Shown here one piece after another: positions 10,701 to 18,686 of a DNA stretch of 64,000 nucleotides (positions are counted from its first letter, which is position 1; each line of letters begins with the position of its first letter). Both the position numbers and the translations under genes were made by a program. The DNA is from Candidatus Aalborgicola bjergmarkensis (lineage in GTDB: Bacteria; Pseudomonadota; Gammaproteobacteria; Burkholderiales; Burkholderiaceae_C). The stretch spans positions 1-64,000 of the forward strand of contig JADJFE010000007.1 in assembly GCA_016708725.1 (NCBI GenBank). The letters run 5' to 3'. The notes below the pieces were generated by a model, which did no database searches, had not been told where the DNA came from, and saw only the letters and a program-made list of their open reading frames with translations.

Positions 10701-12321
10701 TACCGACGCACAAGGCATGATCATCACCGTCAATGACGCTTTCACCAAAATCACGGGGTACACCCTGACCGAAGTCATTGGCAAGAATCCACGCATTTTG
10801 CAATCGGGCAAACACTCCAAGGATTTTTACGCGCAGATGTGGCGCGGTCTGACAGAACATGGATCCTGGCAGGGCGAGATTCTCAATCGCCGTAAAAACG
10901 GCGATATTTACCCGGAATGGCTTACCATCAACTCGGTTCGCAACGAAGAAGGCCATGTTACCAATTACGTCGCCATCTTCAGCGACATCACTGCCATCAA
11001 GAGTTCGCAGCGGCGCATTGAATTCATGGCGACGCACGACACCCTCACAGGCATTCCAAATCGCAGCCTGCTACTGGACCGTCTGCAACACGCCTTGTCT
11101 CTGGCCAAACGCAAAAAGGAAAAAATCGCGGTAGTGTTCATTGATCTGGACAATTTCAAGACCATCAATGACAGTCTGGGTCACGAGATCGGTGACAAAT
11201 TGCTCAAACTGGCTGCCGAACGTCTGCAGCAATGCGTGCGCGATTCCGATACGCTGGCGCGTCTGGGGGGTGATGAATTTGTGGCGATTCTGATCGATGT
11301 CGAGTTGACCGAGGTAGAGGCGGTGGCAATCCGCATCGTCGAGTACCTGAGCGCCTCGTTTCGCATCAACGATCAAAATCTCTTTGTTTCGGCCAGTGTC
11401 GGTATCAGCCTGTTTCCGGACGACGGCATAGACAGCGTAAGCTTGCTGAAAAACGCGGATACCGCGATGTACCGCGCCAAGGAACTGGGGCGCAACCAGT
11501 ACCAGTTTTTCTCGGAAGACATGAAAATCGTGGCCCTGCAGCGACTGACGCACGAAACCGCCATGCGCCAAGGACTCGATGCCGGGAATTTTCGCATGGT
11601 GTACCAACCGCAGATCGGCCTTGGCAGCGGGAAGATCATCGGTGCTGAGGCCTTGCTGCGCTGGCGTGACCCGCATCTGGGCGAAATCTCTCCGGTTGTG
11701 TTTATTCCGGTGGCCGAAAAAGCCGGGCTGATGAATCGCCTTGGCGAAATGGTTTTCAACATGGTGCTGGCACAGATCAGCGCATGGCGTAAAGCCGAAT
11801 TGCAAGTCCCACGCATCTCGATCAACGTCTCGGTCGAACAATTTCGTGACACCGAATTTGCCGCGCGTGTGCTCGCTTGGGCGCAAAGCCACGATGTACC
11901 CTTGAGCGAAATTGCCATTGAAATCACCGAAAACGTGCTGGCCGAACGGATCGAAACCGTTGGCATCATGCTGCACCAGTTGGAGAAACACGGTGCAACC
12001 ATCAGCATCGACGATTTTGGCACCGGTTATTCGTCCTTGAGTTACCTCAAACGCCTGCCCATCCATGAACTGAAAGTGGACCGTAGCTTCGTTGATGGCC
12101 TTACCGACGACGCAGAAGACTGCGCCATTTCCAAGGCCATTATCGATATGGCCCATGCCCTTGGCATGACTGTGGTCGCCGAAGGTGTCGAGACAGCGGG
12201 ACAGCGCGATGTTTTGATACGCTTGGGCTGCGAAGTCGCCCAAGGGTATTTCTACCACCGGCCATTGCCCGTGCAGGAGTTTGCCAAATTATTGACCACC
12301 ATGGAAAACGCACCAACATGA
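7798..12321 (+). CDS. CheB-CheR-PAS-GGDEF-EAL multidomain signalling protein
   Basis: A 1,507-residue cytoplasmic signalling protein with no obvious membrane segment. Start ATG 7798 follows GGAAAG at 7788; an upstream in-frame ATG at 7774 lacks a site. Domains in order: a CheB-type methylesterase with the triad S18 (GASAGG), H45 and D137 (GSDGTRG); a CheR methyltransferase (VVGCATGEEAYSLA, ITCRNVLIYF); a long heptad coiled coil made of repeated NEEL/ATNEEL units (about 640-703); three PAS domains; a GGDEF domain with intact ARLGGDEF (about 1155); and an EAL domain with GAEALLRW (about 1282) and DDFGTGYSS. Both cyclic-di-GMP domains keep their signature residues, so it may make and degrade the messenger. 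It overlaps the next gene by ATGA and heads the phytochrome operon. Confidence 0.92.
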   Translation: MSTKENDSRPFVVGIGASAGGLEALSQLVSGLVSGLPCIYIVAQHMSPTHRSMMADILARETRLPVREIEDEQQPEFDVVYVIPPGSNLVMQYGRFSLTNTVPEVSPKPSINLLFQSLAEEYNDHAIGVILSGTGSDGTRGLRAIKSVGGVSFVQIPETAKYDGMPRSAIDACVADRIIAPDQIGRELERLIRFPGALPELESWEQRPAEMAALFENVRLRSKIDFSSYKLSTVQRRLQRRMVSTNMGTLAEYLAYSERNPEELDALAKETLISVTEFFRDQEAFRALERYARALLEKKRSGEELRIWVVGCATGEEAYSLAILFSELITANATPLRLQIFATDIDNDALQVARRGIYNQAAMSEMPAEFITRYFMPSGNGFEPVKSLRDCVTFARQDITADPPFLRLDLITCRNVLIYFNAELQTRVLGVFRYALREDGLLFLGRSESVNQQEALFAAVDRRSRIFRPRGSTQGIKVGNLIKGTLPTQATLPLQRNRNISFEQLFHKAIADHFAPSMLVNGDLRILHSHGDVSRFITFPSGTPDLNLAQLIVPELSNEILTTLHRARRRRSSTFSRKRRIAALDRQVCRLAVHPLKDTGDNEHFLVVFETSIAPSVAATDDITSREASDKEDSDELASTREHLQTLMEEMAASNEEMQALNEEIQAANEELQATNEELEASNEELQATNEELISVNEESLTKSAELATISSEFEGVYNTIDFPVLVFDTNLFLKRMNATAVRSFNLPINATGVNVLRLQLPGFLKNIEKPLAQSLQEQRKQSFPAFFVNRTYQIFITPVVGVTGNTQGVVLVVIDNSELVAAQEAIRASEQRLQSIMNHSVSIVVLKNATGRYEFVNHRFEEIFGIKAEDAIGKTDHQIFSTQVAKLLRDHDLETMRLLTPFETLDEMVIGERQFWLQSIRFPIYDNDGAVHSICTQANDVTQKRHAQEQLRLAAKVFDRAGEAITITDAQGMIITVNDAFTKITGYTLTEVIGKNPRILQSGKHSKDFYAQMWRGLTEHGSWQGEILNRRKNGDIYPEWLTINSVRNEEGHVTNYVAIFSDITAIKSSQRRIEFMATHDTLTGIPNRSLLLDRLQHALSLAKRKKEKIAVVFIDLDNFKTINDSLGHEIGDKLLKLAAERLQQCVRDSDTLARLGGDEFVAILIDVELTEVEAVAIRIVEYLSASFRINDQNLFVSASVGISLFPDDGIDSVSLLKNADTAMYRAKELGRNQYQFFSEDMKIVALQRLTHETAMRQGLDAGNFRMVYQPQIGLGSGKIIGAEALLRWRDPHLGEISPVVFIPVAEKAGLMNRLGEMVFNMVLAQISAWRKAELQVPRISINVSVEQFRDTEFAARVLAWAQSHDVPLSEIAIEITENVLAERIETVGIMLHQLEKHGATISIDDFGTGYSSLSYLKRLPIHELKVDRSFVDGLTDDAEDCAISKAIIDMAHALGMTVVAEGVETAGQRDVLIRLGCEVAQGYFYHRPLPVQEFAKLLTTMENAPT

Positions 12322-13802
12322 TCGATTCAAAATTGCTACGCAGTTGCGAAACAGAAAAATTGCATTTGTCGGGAGCCATTCAGTCCTTTGGTGCCTTGCT
12401 GTGGCTTGACGAACAGCTTTGTGTTGCACACGCTTCGGCTAATCTGGCCGCGTTTGTTGGCGCATCACCGCAACAGATGCTGGGTCAATCGGTAGTTGAC
12501 TGCTGTTCCTGGTTGCCTCAGACGATGCTGGAGCGCCTTGGCCCTAAGGCCGGAGACACACTGGCTAATGCGCTGTCGGTGGAGGGAAAGTCACTATTCA
12601 TCACCCTGACTCGGGGAGAGCGCTGCATCGTGCTCGAAATCGAATACGACGTACCACTCGCAGAACCCATGGCATTGCATCACTCAAACTACCAGCGCCC
12701 CTTGCTGACAGTTCCACGTGACGCTGCCGCCATGACCATGCACCACCAGGCGTTGCTGGATGCATTCCGGAATATTACCGGGTACGACCGGATCATGCTC
12801 TATCAGTTTCGTGAAGATTGGGCCGGAGAAGTGATTGCCGAGGTGGCCGCAGCGGATATAGGGAGTTATCTAGGCCTGCGCTTTCCAGCCAGCGATATTC
12901 CGGCTATTGCCCGCAACCTCTACCTGCTCAATCCGGCGCGGCTTATTCCGGATGCAACGGCGGCGGCGGTGCCCCTGCTTGCGCTCGAAAACGCGCCGCC
13001 CCCCGATCTGACGTATTCGACCCTGCGCAGCGTTGCGGCGGTGCATCTGCAATACCTCGGAAACATGGGTATGCGTGCCTCTTTCTCGGTTCCCATCCGT
13101 ATCACGGGACGGCTCTGGGGGCTGGTGGCCTGCCACCACCTGCTGCAACCGAAATGGATTTCACCGACACAACGACAGGCCTGCATCGATACCGCAAGTG
13201 CCTATGCATTGGGAGTCGCTTCCTTTATCTCCAGTCAACGCCTGCAAAGCATGGACAGCCTTGAGCGGCGTACCGACAATTTGCTGCGCTATCTTGCGAA
13301 TTGCAAGGATCCGCTCGACGGAATCGCGACCAGTGGCGATCAATTCAGGGACATGCTCGCGGCCGACGGCTTTGCCTTGGCAATTGGCGATCAGGTCACC
13401 ATCACGGGTAACGCACCGGACCTTGATGGCATGGGGATTATCGACAACTGGTTTTTATCGCGCGATACCGAGTGGGTGGCATCCACCGATCATCTCGAAT
13501 CCCTTTTCCCAGACCAGACTATGCTGCTCGCAGCGGCCAGCGGAATGCTGGCTGTCAAAGCGCGCTCGCAACATTCAGGCTGGGTGCGGTTTTACTGGTT
13601 CCGTCAGCAAGAACCTGAGCAGGTTGCGTGGGCTGGCAACCCGAACAAACCCGTCACAGAGAATGCTGGCGCTGTTGCCTTGTCTCCTCGTCGTTCATTC
13701 GAGCGGTGGGTTGAAACCAAAACCGGTTACAGCCGCCCCTGGAGCAACGAAGAGCGGATGACTGCTGCCAAGTTTCGCAACACGCTGATACGCTGGTTAT
13801 GA
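12318..13802 (+). CDS. Bacteriophytochrome photosensory core (PAS-GAF-PHY) without output domain
   Basis: A red/far-red light sensor of 494 residues. The N-terminal PAS region carries Cys10 in RSCETEKLHLSGAIQSFGAL, the position at which bacteriophytochromes bind biliverdin. The GAF domain has the conserved FPASDIPAIARNLYL segment and the chromophore-contacting ACHH. The C-terminal third is a PHY domain ending SPRRSFERWVE and a short tail. Ordinary bacteriophytochromes continue into a histidine kinase; here translation stops right after PHY. The start overlaps the preceding stop (ATGA) and the stop overlaps the heme oxygenase start, so co-translation is likely. The output partner is presumably one of the two neighbouring signalling proteins; that is inference. 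Confidence 0.92.
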   Translation: MIDSKLLRSCETEKLHLSGAIQSFGALLWLDEQLCVAHASANLAAFVGASPQQMLGQSVVDCCSWLPQTMLERLGPKAGDTLANALSVEGKSLFITLTRGERCIVLEIEYDVPLAEPMALHHSNYQRPLLTVPRDAAAMTMHHQALLDAFRNITGYDRIMLYQFREDWAGEVIAEVAAADIGSYLGLRFPASDIPAIARNLYLLNPARLIPDATAAAVPLLALENAPPPDLTYSTLRSVAAVHLQYLGNMGMRASFSVPIRITGRLWGLVACHHLLQPKWISPTQRQACIDTASAYALGVASFISSQRLQSMDSLERRTDNLLRYLANCKDPLDGIATSGDQFRDMLAADGFALAIGDQVTITGNAPDLDGMGIIDNWFLSRDTEWVASTDHLESLFPDQTMLLAAASGMLAVKARSQHSGWVRFYWFRQQEPEQVAWAGNPNKPVTENAGAVALSPRRSFERWVETKTGYSRPWSNEERMTAAKFRNTLIRWL

Positions 13803-14425
13803 AAGAAGCCGTCTTAACCCCTTCTTACGACGACACCCTGCACGCAAAACTGCGGGAGGCGACCAAAAACCTGCACCGTCGCCTGGATCACCATCCCTTG
13901 CTGGCCCCGCTGATGCAGCCCGGCCTCGATCAGCGCCGGTATGGCAACGCGCTGCTGGCCCTGTATGGCGTGCACGCACCGCTGGAAGATGCCCTTGCGG
14001 CCTTCTTTAACCAACGCCCAGGGAAATTCGATTACTTCGATTACGCCAGTCGAAGCAAAGCATCCGCTCTGAAAGCCGATCTGGCGCAATTGGGGCGTCC
14101 GCCGATACCCATCACGGTGCCTGCCCACGCTATCGGCAGTCTTGCTGAGTCAGTTGGGGTGCTGTACCCGCTCGAAGGCTCCATGCTTGGCGCACAAGTG
14201 ATTTTGCGGCAGTTGCAGTTGCAGACAAAATCGGGCAGCGATCTGCCTGTGCGTTTTTTCTCCTGCTACGGTGATCAGGCGCATGTGCATTGGCGCAGTT
14301 TTCTCGCATGGGCCGACATCCATTGTCCCGCCGCACAACACGATGTTGCCATTGCCGCTGCGCAACGGGTATTCAACACCATTGCCGACCACCTTGACAA
14401 CACGGCACAGCACTTGAATGGATAG
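13799..14425 (+). CDS. bphO: BphO-type heme oxygenase (biliverdin supply)
   Basis: A 208-residue heme oxygenase that opens heme to biliverdin, the chromophore of the phytochrome encoded just upstream. The N-terminal helix LREATKNLHRRLDHHPLL contains the expected proximal histidine (H26 by position), and the distal-helix region reads LYPLEGSMLGAQVI, both matching phytochrome-linked heme oxygenases. Its start codon overlaps the phytochrome stop by four bases and its end overlaps the kinase start by eight. The stacked overlaps indicate one transcript that makes sensor and chromophore together. Confidence 0.92.
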   Translation: MKEAVLTPSYDDTLHAKLREATKNLHRRLDHHPLLAPLMQPGLDQRRYGNALLALYGVHAPLEDALAAFFNQRPGKFDYFDYASRSKASALKADLAQLGRPPIPITVPAHAIGSLAESVGVLYPLEGSMLGAQVILRQLQLQTKSGSDLPVRFFSCYGDQAHVHWRSFLAWADIHCPAAQHDVAIAAAQRVFNTIADHLDNTAQHLNG

Positions 14426-16094
14426 TTCGCCCCCCCTGCATCCCGACAAGGCTATGCGTTGCATTGTGGAAACTGCACTCGATGGGTATTGGCTCACCGA
14501 TGCAGCAGGCAACTTGCTGGATGTCAATACAGCCTACTGTGAGCAATCCGGCTATTCGCGTGACGAACTTCTGCAGATGAAAATCGGGGACCTTGAGGCA
14601 TTGGAAGATAACGCAGAAACGGCCGCGCGGATGCGCAACATCATGCTCAGCGGCTGGGATCGCTTTGTATCGGTGCATCGCGGGAAAAGCGGCGCGCTGT
14701 CCAGAGTTGGCGTCAGCGTTACTTACCATCCATCCGAAGGGGGGCGTTTTTTTGTTTTCTTGCGCAATCTATCGGAGCAAAAACTTACCGAAGCCGAAGT
14801 CCGGGTGCATCGCGACCATCTCAGAACGGAACTGGCACGCCAGGAACTGGCGCTCAAATCCAGCCATGCATTCAACCAGTCGGTGCTGAGCTCGCTTACT
14901 GCTGAAATTGCCGTCGTCAATGTGTTCGGAACCATTGTCGCGGTCAACGAACCATGGCTTGGTTTCACTCTGGCAACCGGGCTTGAAACCAATGTCGGGA
15001 GTAATTACTTTAACGCCTGCCAACCCGGCGGTCGTTTTGCCCATGAAGAAGATGCAGACAGTGCTTACAAGGGTTTACGCGCCGTCATGAACGGTCGCTT
15101 GCGCAGATTCAACCTCGATTATCCCTGCCATCTGGCTTCACAACAGCGTTGGTTTACGATGACGGTAACGCCTCTGTTGCATGAGGGCAGAAGTCGGGTC
15201 GTTGTCACGCATACCGAAATCACCATCCAGCAGCAGCAAAAGGCCGAGATCCAGGCGCTCAACACAAACCTGGAACAAAGGGTCGCACAACGTACACGTG
15301 AGTTGTCCGAGACATTGGAGCGGCTGACTGCCACCCAGGCCGAACTGGTGCAAGCTGAAAAAATGTCGGCATTGGGGTTCATGGTGGCTGGTGTGTCGCA
15401 TGAACTGAATACCCCCATTGGTAGCAGTCTCACCGTTGCCAGCGCACTGCAAGCACATGCGCAGGAATTCACCGACAACATGGCACAAGGACTCACGCGC
15501 AGCCAACTGGACAATTTTGTCCGCCGTGTCCGAGAAGGCTCAGACATTCTGATGCATGCACTATCCCATGCAGCCGAACTGGTTGCCAGTTTCAAACAAG
15601 TGTCGGTAGATCAGGCCAGCGTGAATCGGCGCATCTTCGATTTGCGCACGACCGTTGACACCATACTGCTGACTTTGGGAACAGACATCGGCAAAACGGG
15701 GCACACCGTGAAATGCCAGATTCCAGAAGGCATCCGCATGGATAGCTTCCCCGGCCCACTGGGCCAGGTTCTGACCAATCTCATCCACAATGCCTTGCTG
15801 CATGCCTTCGAAAACAAACCCCATGGGGAAGTCACCATTACAGCCATCCTGAAAGACGCACAACACGTTTGCATGACCATTCAGGACGATGGAGATGGCA
15901 TCGCACCAGAACATCTGAATCATGTGTTTGACCCATTTTTCACCACCAAACTGGGTAAAGGTGGCAGCGGACTCGGGTTACATATTGTGTACAACCTGGT
16001 TCAAGAGTTGTTAGGCGGAAACATACAGGTGGACAACACCCCGGACTCCGGTGCATGCTTTACGCTGTTGTTGCCACTGGATGCACCCTCGTGA
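14418..16094 (+). CDS. PAS-domain histidine kinase
   Basis: A soluble 558-residue sensor kinase. Two PAS-like domains (about 8-125 and 155-270) are followed by a coiled coil (NLEQRVAQRTRELSETLERL), a dimerisation/phosphoacceptor segment with GVSHELNTPIG (His near 330), and an ATPase domain with N-box NLIHNALLHAF, DDGDGI, and GGSGLGLHIV. No transmembrane segment and no receiver are present. It overlaps bphO by eight bases and is last in the operon. It may supply the output missing from the phytochrome core, or respond to an internal cue. No response regulator is encoded nearby. Bases 15428-15659 recur, slightly diverged, at 21775-22006. Confidence 0.9.
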   Translation: MDSSPPLHPDKAMRCIVETALDGYWLTDAAGNLLDVNTAYCEQSGYSRDELLQMKIGDLEALEDNAETAARMRNIMLSGWDRFVSVHRGKSGALSRVGVSVTYHPSEGGRFFVFLRNLSEQKLTEAEVRVHRDHLRTELARQELALKSSHAFNQSVLSSLTAEIAVVNVFGTIVAVNEPWLGFTLATGLETNVGSNYFNACQPGGRFAHEEDADSAYKGLRAVMNGRLRRFNLDYPCHLASQQRWFTMTVTPLLHEGRSRVVVTHTEITIQQQQKAEIQALNTNLEQRVAQRTRELSETLERLTATQAELVQAEKMSALGFMVAGVSHELNTPIGSSLTVASALQAHAQEFTDNMAQGLTRSQLDNFVRRVREGSDILMHALSHAAELVASFKQVSVDQASVNRRIFDLRTTVDTILLTLGTDIGKTGHTVKCQIPEGIRMDSFPGPLGQVLTNLIHNALLHAFENKPHGEVTITAILKDAQHVCMTIQDDGDGIAPEHLNHVFDPFFTTKLGKGGSGLGLHIVYNLVQELLGGNIQVDNTPDSGACFTLLLPLDAPS

Positions 16095-16595
16095 GGGCTG
16101 TCTCAACCGTTCAGCGCTGGCAAGCTGTCAAACCATTCCTGCAGGGCTGCACCATGCAAGGGTCGGCTGGTGAGATAATCTTGCTCATGATATAAGAGCT
16201 GCCCCCGCATACCCCATAAGGCTTGCAGCCCGATTTGTCATGTAAAAACACCCGGAAATGACCAGTTTTACCCTCTGTGGCGGTTGCTGGCGTCGCCTTG
16301 ACCCGTTTTGAAGGGCAAAATTCAAGGCAAATCGGGCTGTATGCCTTATGGGATGTGCGGGAGCAGCTATGTTTTTTGCAGAGACAGCACCGCAGGCGAA
16401 TGGTGCTCCAACCCCGTGCGAGCCCGTGCCGCCACCCAAGCGCTCACCGGCACATTAATGGCACACGAGCGAAAAAAACAGGCCGTTTCGATTGCCAAAC
16501 CGAGGATCGCAATGTGCCAAAATGGGGTTTTTTAGGATGCGTCAGGATGCGATACTTGGGGTCGTGCGGTTGGATTTCCTATCCACATCTGGGCG
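16095..16595. other. Intergenic repeat-rich stretch between kinase and defence locus
   Basis: No convincing gene is present. The stretch contains an inverted pair of the dispersed palindromic element (16185-16245 and 16325-16375), the left 106-bp direct repeat, and a roughly 70-bp repeat (16504-16575) that recurs at 38669-38740. Open frames here are by-products of these repeats. Confidence 0.7.
16273..16378. repeat. Left 106-bp direct repeat flanking the ATPase/nuclease module
   Basis: Begins CTCTGTGGCGGTTGCTGG and ends AGCTATGTTTTTTG. It matches 18814-18919 in the same orientation with about two differences, and weaker similarity extends some 20 bases further left (GAAATG, CCAGTTTT). Its right half is a copy of the dispersed palindromic element. 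The two copies bracket the ATPase and nuclease genes. Confidence 0.88.
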
Positions 16596-16768
16596 CGCGA
16601 GCATTCGACAGCATTGGCGGCGAAGTGGTTTCCACCACGGCTTTCGTGCTCGAAAACGCTCACAAACCCGACTACCGGGGTGCCTACATTCGCTTGGTGG
16701 ATGGTAATTCGGAAGCAGAAAAGATGGAGATGATGGCCAAAGCCATCGCTCAAGGCAAGGTTGCATGA
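16596..16768 (+). pseudogene. Fragment of BREX methyltransferase gene pglX
   Basis: The plus-strand frame encodes AFDSIGGEVVSTTAFVLENA followed by YRGAYIRLVDG and SEAEKMEMMAKAI, which I recognise as an internal piece of PglX, the adenine methyltransferase of BREX phage-defence systems. Only about 55 codons remain: no methyltransferase motif I or IV, and the fragment ends at a stop. Other BREX genes (brxA, brxB, brxC, pglZ, brxL) are not in the window. It is best read as debris of a lost BREX locus now next to a different defence candidate. Identification is from memory of the family. Confidence 0.6.
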
Positions 16769-16864
16769 CGAACACGCTTGCCAAGCTCGGCGACCACCAG
16801 GACTGGCTCAACGCCTTTTTTGACCTGAATTTCCTTAAGCCATGTTTAGCAAAGGATGCAGACC

Positions 16865-18163
16865 ATGAAGCTAATTCTTGAAAATATAGGCATGCTTCAG
16901 CATGTTGAAATAACTTTACATCCCCTCTGCGTCATCGCCGGTGAGAACGATAATGGCAAAAGCACAGTCGGAAAAATTGTTTTTTGTATTATTAAAGCGA
17001 TTAACCGTTACAAAGAAGATCTGCATGAATCAAAAGACTTCTGGATTAGCGAAAAAGTCCAGGAAATTTACTTTTCCTTACGCAGGGCGATCAGAAAACC
17101 TGAGCCACAGGAGGAGGAATTATTGCGAATGCTGCGTTCAATATCGCTTCGCAGCCTGGGCTTAAGTGATCAATTGGCGATCATCGACCAAACATTAAAA
17201 AAGCTTGAGCTGCTCTCAGGTATTGAAGAGGGCGACAAGTCAAAAATCATCGGATTATGCGAAGAGATCAATCAAATTGCAGCCCAGCCTGAAGATACAA
17301 ACCAGTCCATCGAAAATGCGTTTAACAAAGTTTTTGCGTCTGAATTTGATGCTTCCCTGCTTTTGCAAGGGGCAACCGAAGGCAGGATAGAACTGCTCGA
17401 TAACGAAATTCAGTTGATTAGCCTCAAAGTAAACCAGAACAACGAGGTGACCTTGCTCAGCGAGGTAGAGCCCATCGTGATCAAGGATGCCACCTTTATT
17501 GATTCACCGCTGATCCTGAATTACCACGATGTGCTCATCCGCAGCCAAACGCTGCTGGAAATGGATAAGAAGCGTGTTGACCGTGTGGGCTTGCCTTATA
17601 CCCCCCTGCACACTAAAGACTTGTTTAACAAGCTACGTGAACCCGTATTGCCAGACAGCCTATTCGAGCCTGAAAAATCCGGCCTGCTGAATCAAATACG
17701 AAGCATGGTTAAAGGTGAAATAAGCTACGAAAAAAGTGAGCGAGATTTTGTTTTTCGGCGGGAGAAGAAAACAATTTCCATAAAAAATACTGCAAGTGGA
17801 ATCAAGGTGTTTGGCTTGCTGCAAATTTTGCTGGCCAATGACTTCATTTCAAAAAACACCATGCTGATTTTTGATGAGCCAGAAAACCATTTGCATCCCA
17901 AATGGCAACTGCAACTTGCACAAATATTGGTAAAGCTGGCTCAAAATAATGTTTTTATCCTGGTTTCTTCACACAGCCCTTATTTGATTGAGGCGCTAAA
18001 ACGCTATGCAGACCGTGACGGCCTCAATAATGAAAGCTGTTTCTTTCTGGCGGAAAATTGCAACATTGAAGATCGAGATCGCTTGAGCGATATATTTCAG
18101 GTGCTCGCCGAGCCTTTTGAAGTATTTCGTCGAATGGATGCCGAGGCCCTGAAAGATGAATAA
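16865..18163 (+). CDS. AAA/SMC-like ATPase (OLD/AAA_21 type), defence-module candidate
   Basis: A 432-residue ATPase of the ABC/OLD-like AAA class. I chose ATG 16865 because AAAGGA at 16850 sits eight bases upstream, whereas ATG 16856 overlaps that site. Walker A is GENDNGKST (26-34), Walker B is MLIFDEPENHLHP (about 333-345), and the H-loop region is VSSHSPYLIEAL. The middle (about 60-300) is helical and variable, as in SMC/OLD proteins. There is no C-terminal TOPRIM, so it is not a complete OLD nuclease or GajA. It overlaps the next gene by eight bases, which implies translational coupling and a joint complex. Such ATPase plus nuclease pairs are common anti-phage architectures; the function here is inferred from context. 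Confidence 0.82.
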   Translation: MKLILENIGMLQHVEITLHPLCVIAGENDNGKSTVGKIVFCIIKAINRYKEDLHESKDFWISEKVQEIYFSLRRAIRKPEPQEEELLRMLRSISLRSLGLSDQLAIIDQTLKKLELLSGIEEGDKSKIIGLCEEINQIAAQPEDTNQSIENAFNKVFASEFDASLLLQGATEGRIELLDNEIQLISLKVNQNNEVTLLSEVEPIVIKDATFIDSPLILNYHDVLIRSQTLLEMDKKRVDRVGLPYTPLHTKDLFNKLREPVLPDSLFEPEKSGLLNQIRSMVKGEISYEKSERDFVFRREKKTISIKNTASGIKVFGLLQILLANDFISKNTMLIFDEPENHLHPKWQLQLAQILVKLAQNNVFILVSSHSPYLIEALKRYADRDGLNNESCFFLAENCNIEDRDRLSDIFQVLAEPFEVFRRMDAEALKDE

Positions 18164-18686
18164 ATTCAGTCTTAAGGAATATCTGCAAGAAGAGCTGGGG
18201 CCGTTTGTATCCACCTTCAAAGCCACTAGCTACGACGACACGAACCAAGAGCATCTCTGCAACGATGAGGTCACCCTGGAGGTTTATAACTTCGATGCTT
18301 ATGTGAAAGCGCGCTACCCTCATCCCACCCCGGCTTCGCCCGATGCTATTCATGTTGGTAGCAAGGATTTTTATTTTGTCGAATTTAAGAACCAGCTTCC
18401 TGGTGCTGTCGATAAAGTGGGAATCCATAGCAAGTTCCAAGCCGGAACAAGCATTTTGAAAAACCTGCTGCAAGAATTCTCCGCGAAGGACTGCCAATAC
18501 CATTTTTGCGTGGTGTTCAAGAACCAACCCAAGCCGCGGTACATGGATTTCAGGCACATTGAAAACAACGTCGTCAAGTTCGGGTTGAGTGAACTCAACC
18601 GGCAATTGGGCGGCTTTTACGACCACGTTGTGACTGAGAGCCTTGATTTCTATGTCAAGGAGTTCAAGGCATTGAAATGCGCGTAA
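18156..18686 (+). CDS. Putative PD-(D/E)XK-like nuclease partner of the ATPase
   Basis: A 176-residue protein I cannot assign to a named family. It contains a plausible PD-(D/E)XK active-site arrangement: D63 in SPDAIHVG, then a beta strand with E76-x-K78 (FYFVEFKNQ), with acidic residues upstream (E38, E42). Length and layout suit a single-domain nuclease. It starts eight bases inside the ATPase gene with no gap, so the two are probably co-translated and act together, the ATPase gating the nuclease. It shows no signal peptide or membrane segment. An alternative is a non-catalytic adaptor with a fortuitous motif. Confidence 0.6.
   Translation: MNKFSLKEYLQEELGPFVSTFKATSYDDTNQEHLCNDEVTLEVYNFDAYVKARYPHPTPASPDAIHVGSKDFYFVEFKNQLPGAVDKVGIHSKFQAGTSILKNLLQEFSAKDCQYHFCVVFKNQPKPRYMDFRHIENNVVKFGLSELNRQLGGFYDHVVTESLDFYVKEFKALKCA

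Noticed and set aside
16277..16768. A 163-codon plus-strand frame read as one gene
   Set aside because: It joins a dispersed repeat, the 72-bp repeat and the pglX scrap; only the last part is protein-like.
16596..18686. An intact BREX or known ATPase/nuclease system such as Gabija, Septu or PARIS
   Set aside because: Only a pglX fragment is present; the ATPase lacks TOPRIM and the partner is neither an UvrD-like helicase, an HNH protein nor a TOPRIM protein that I can recognise.
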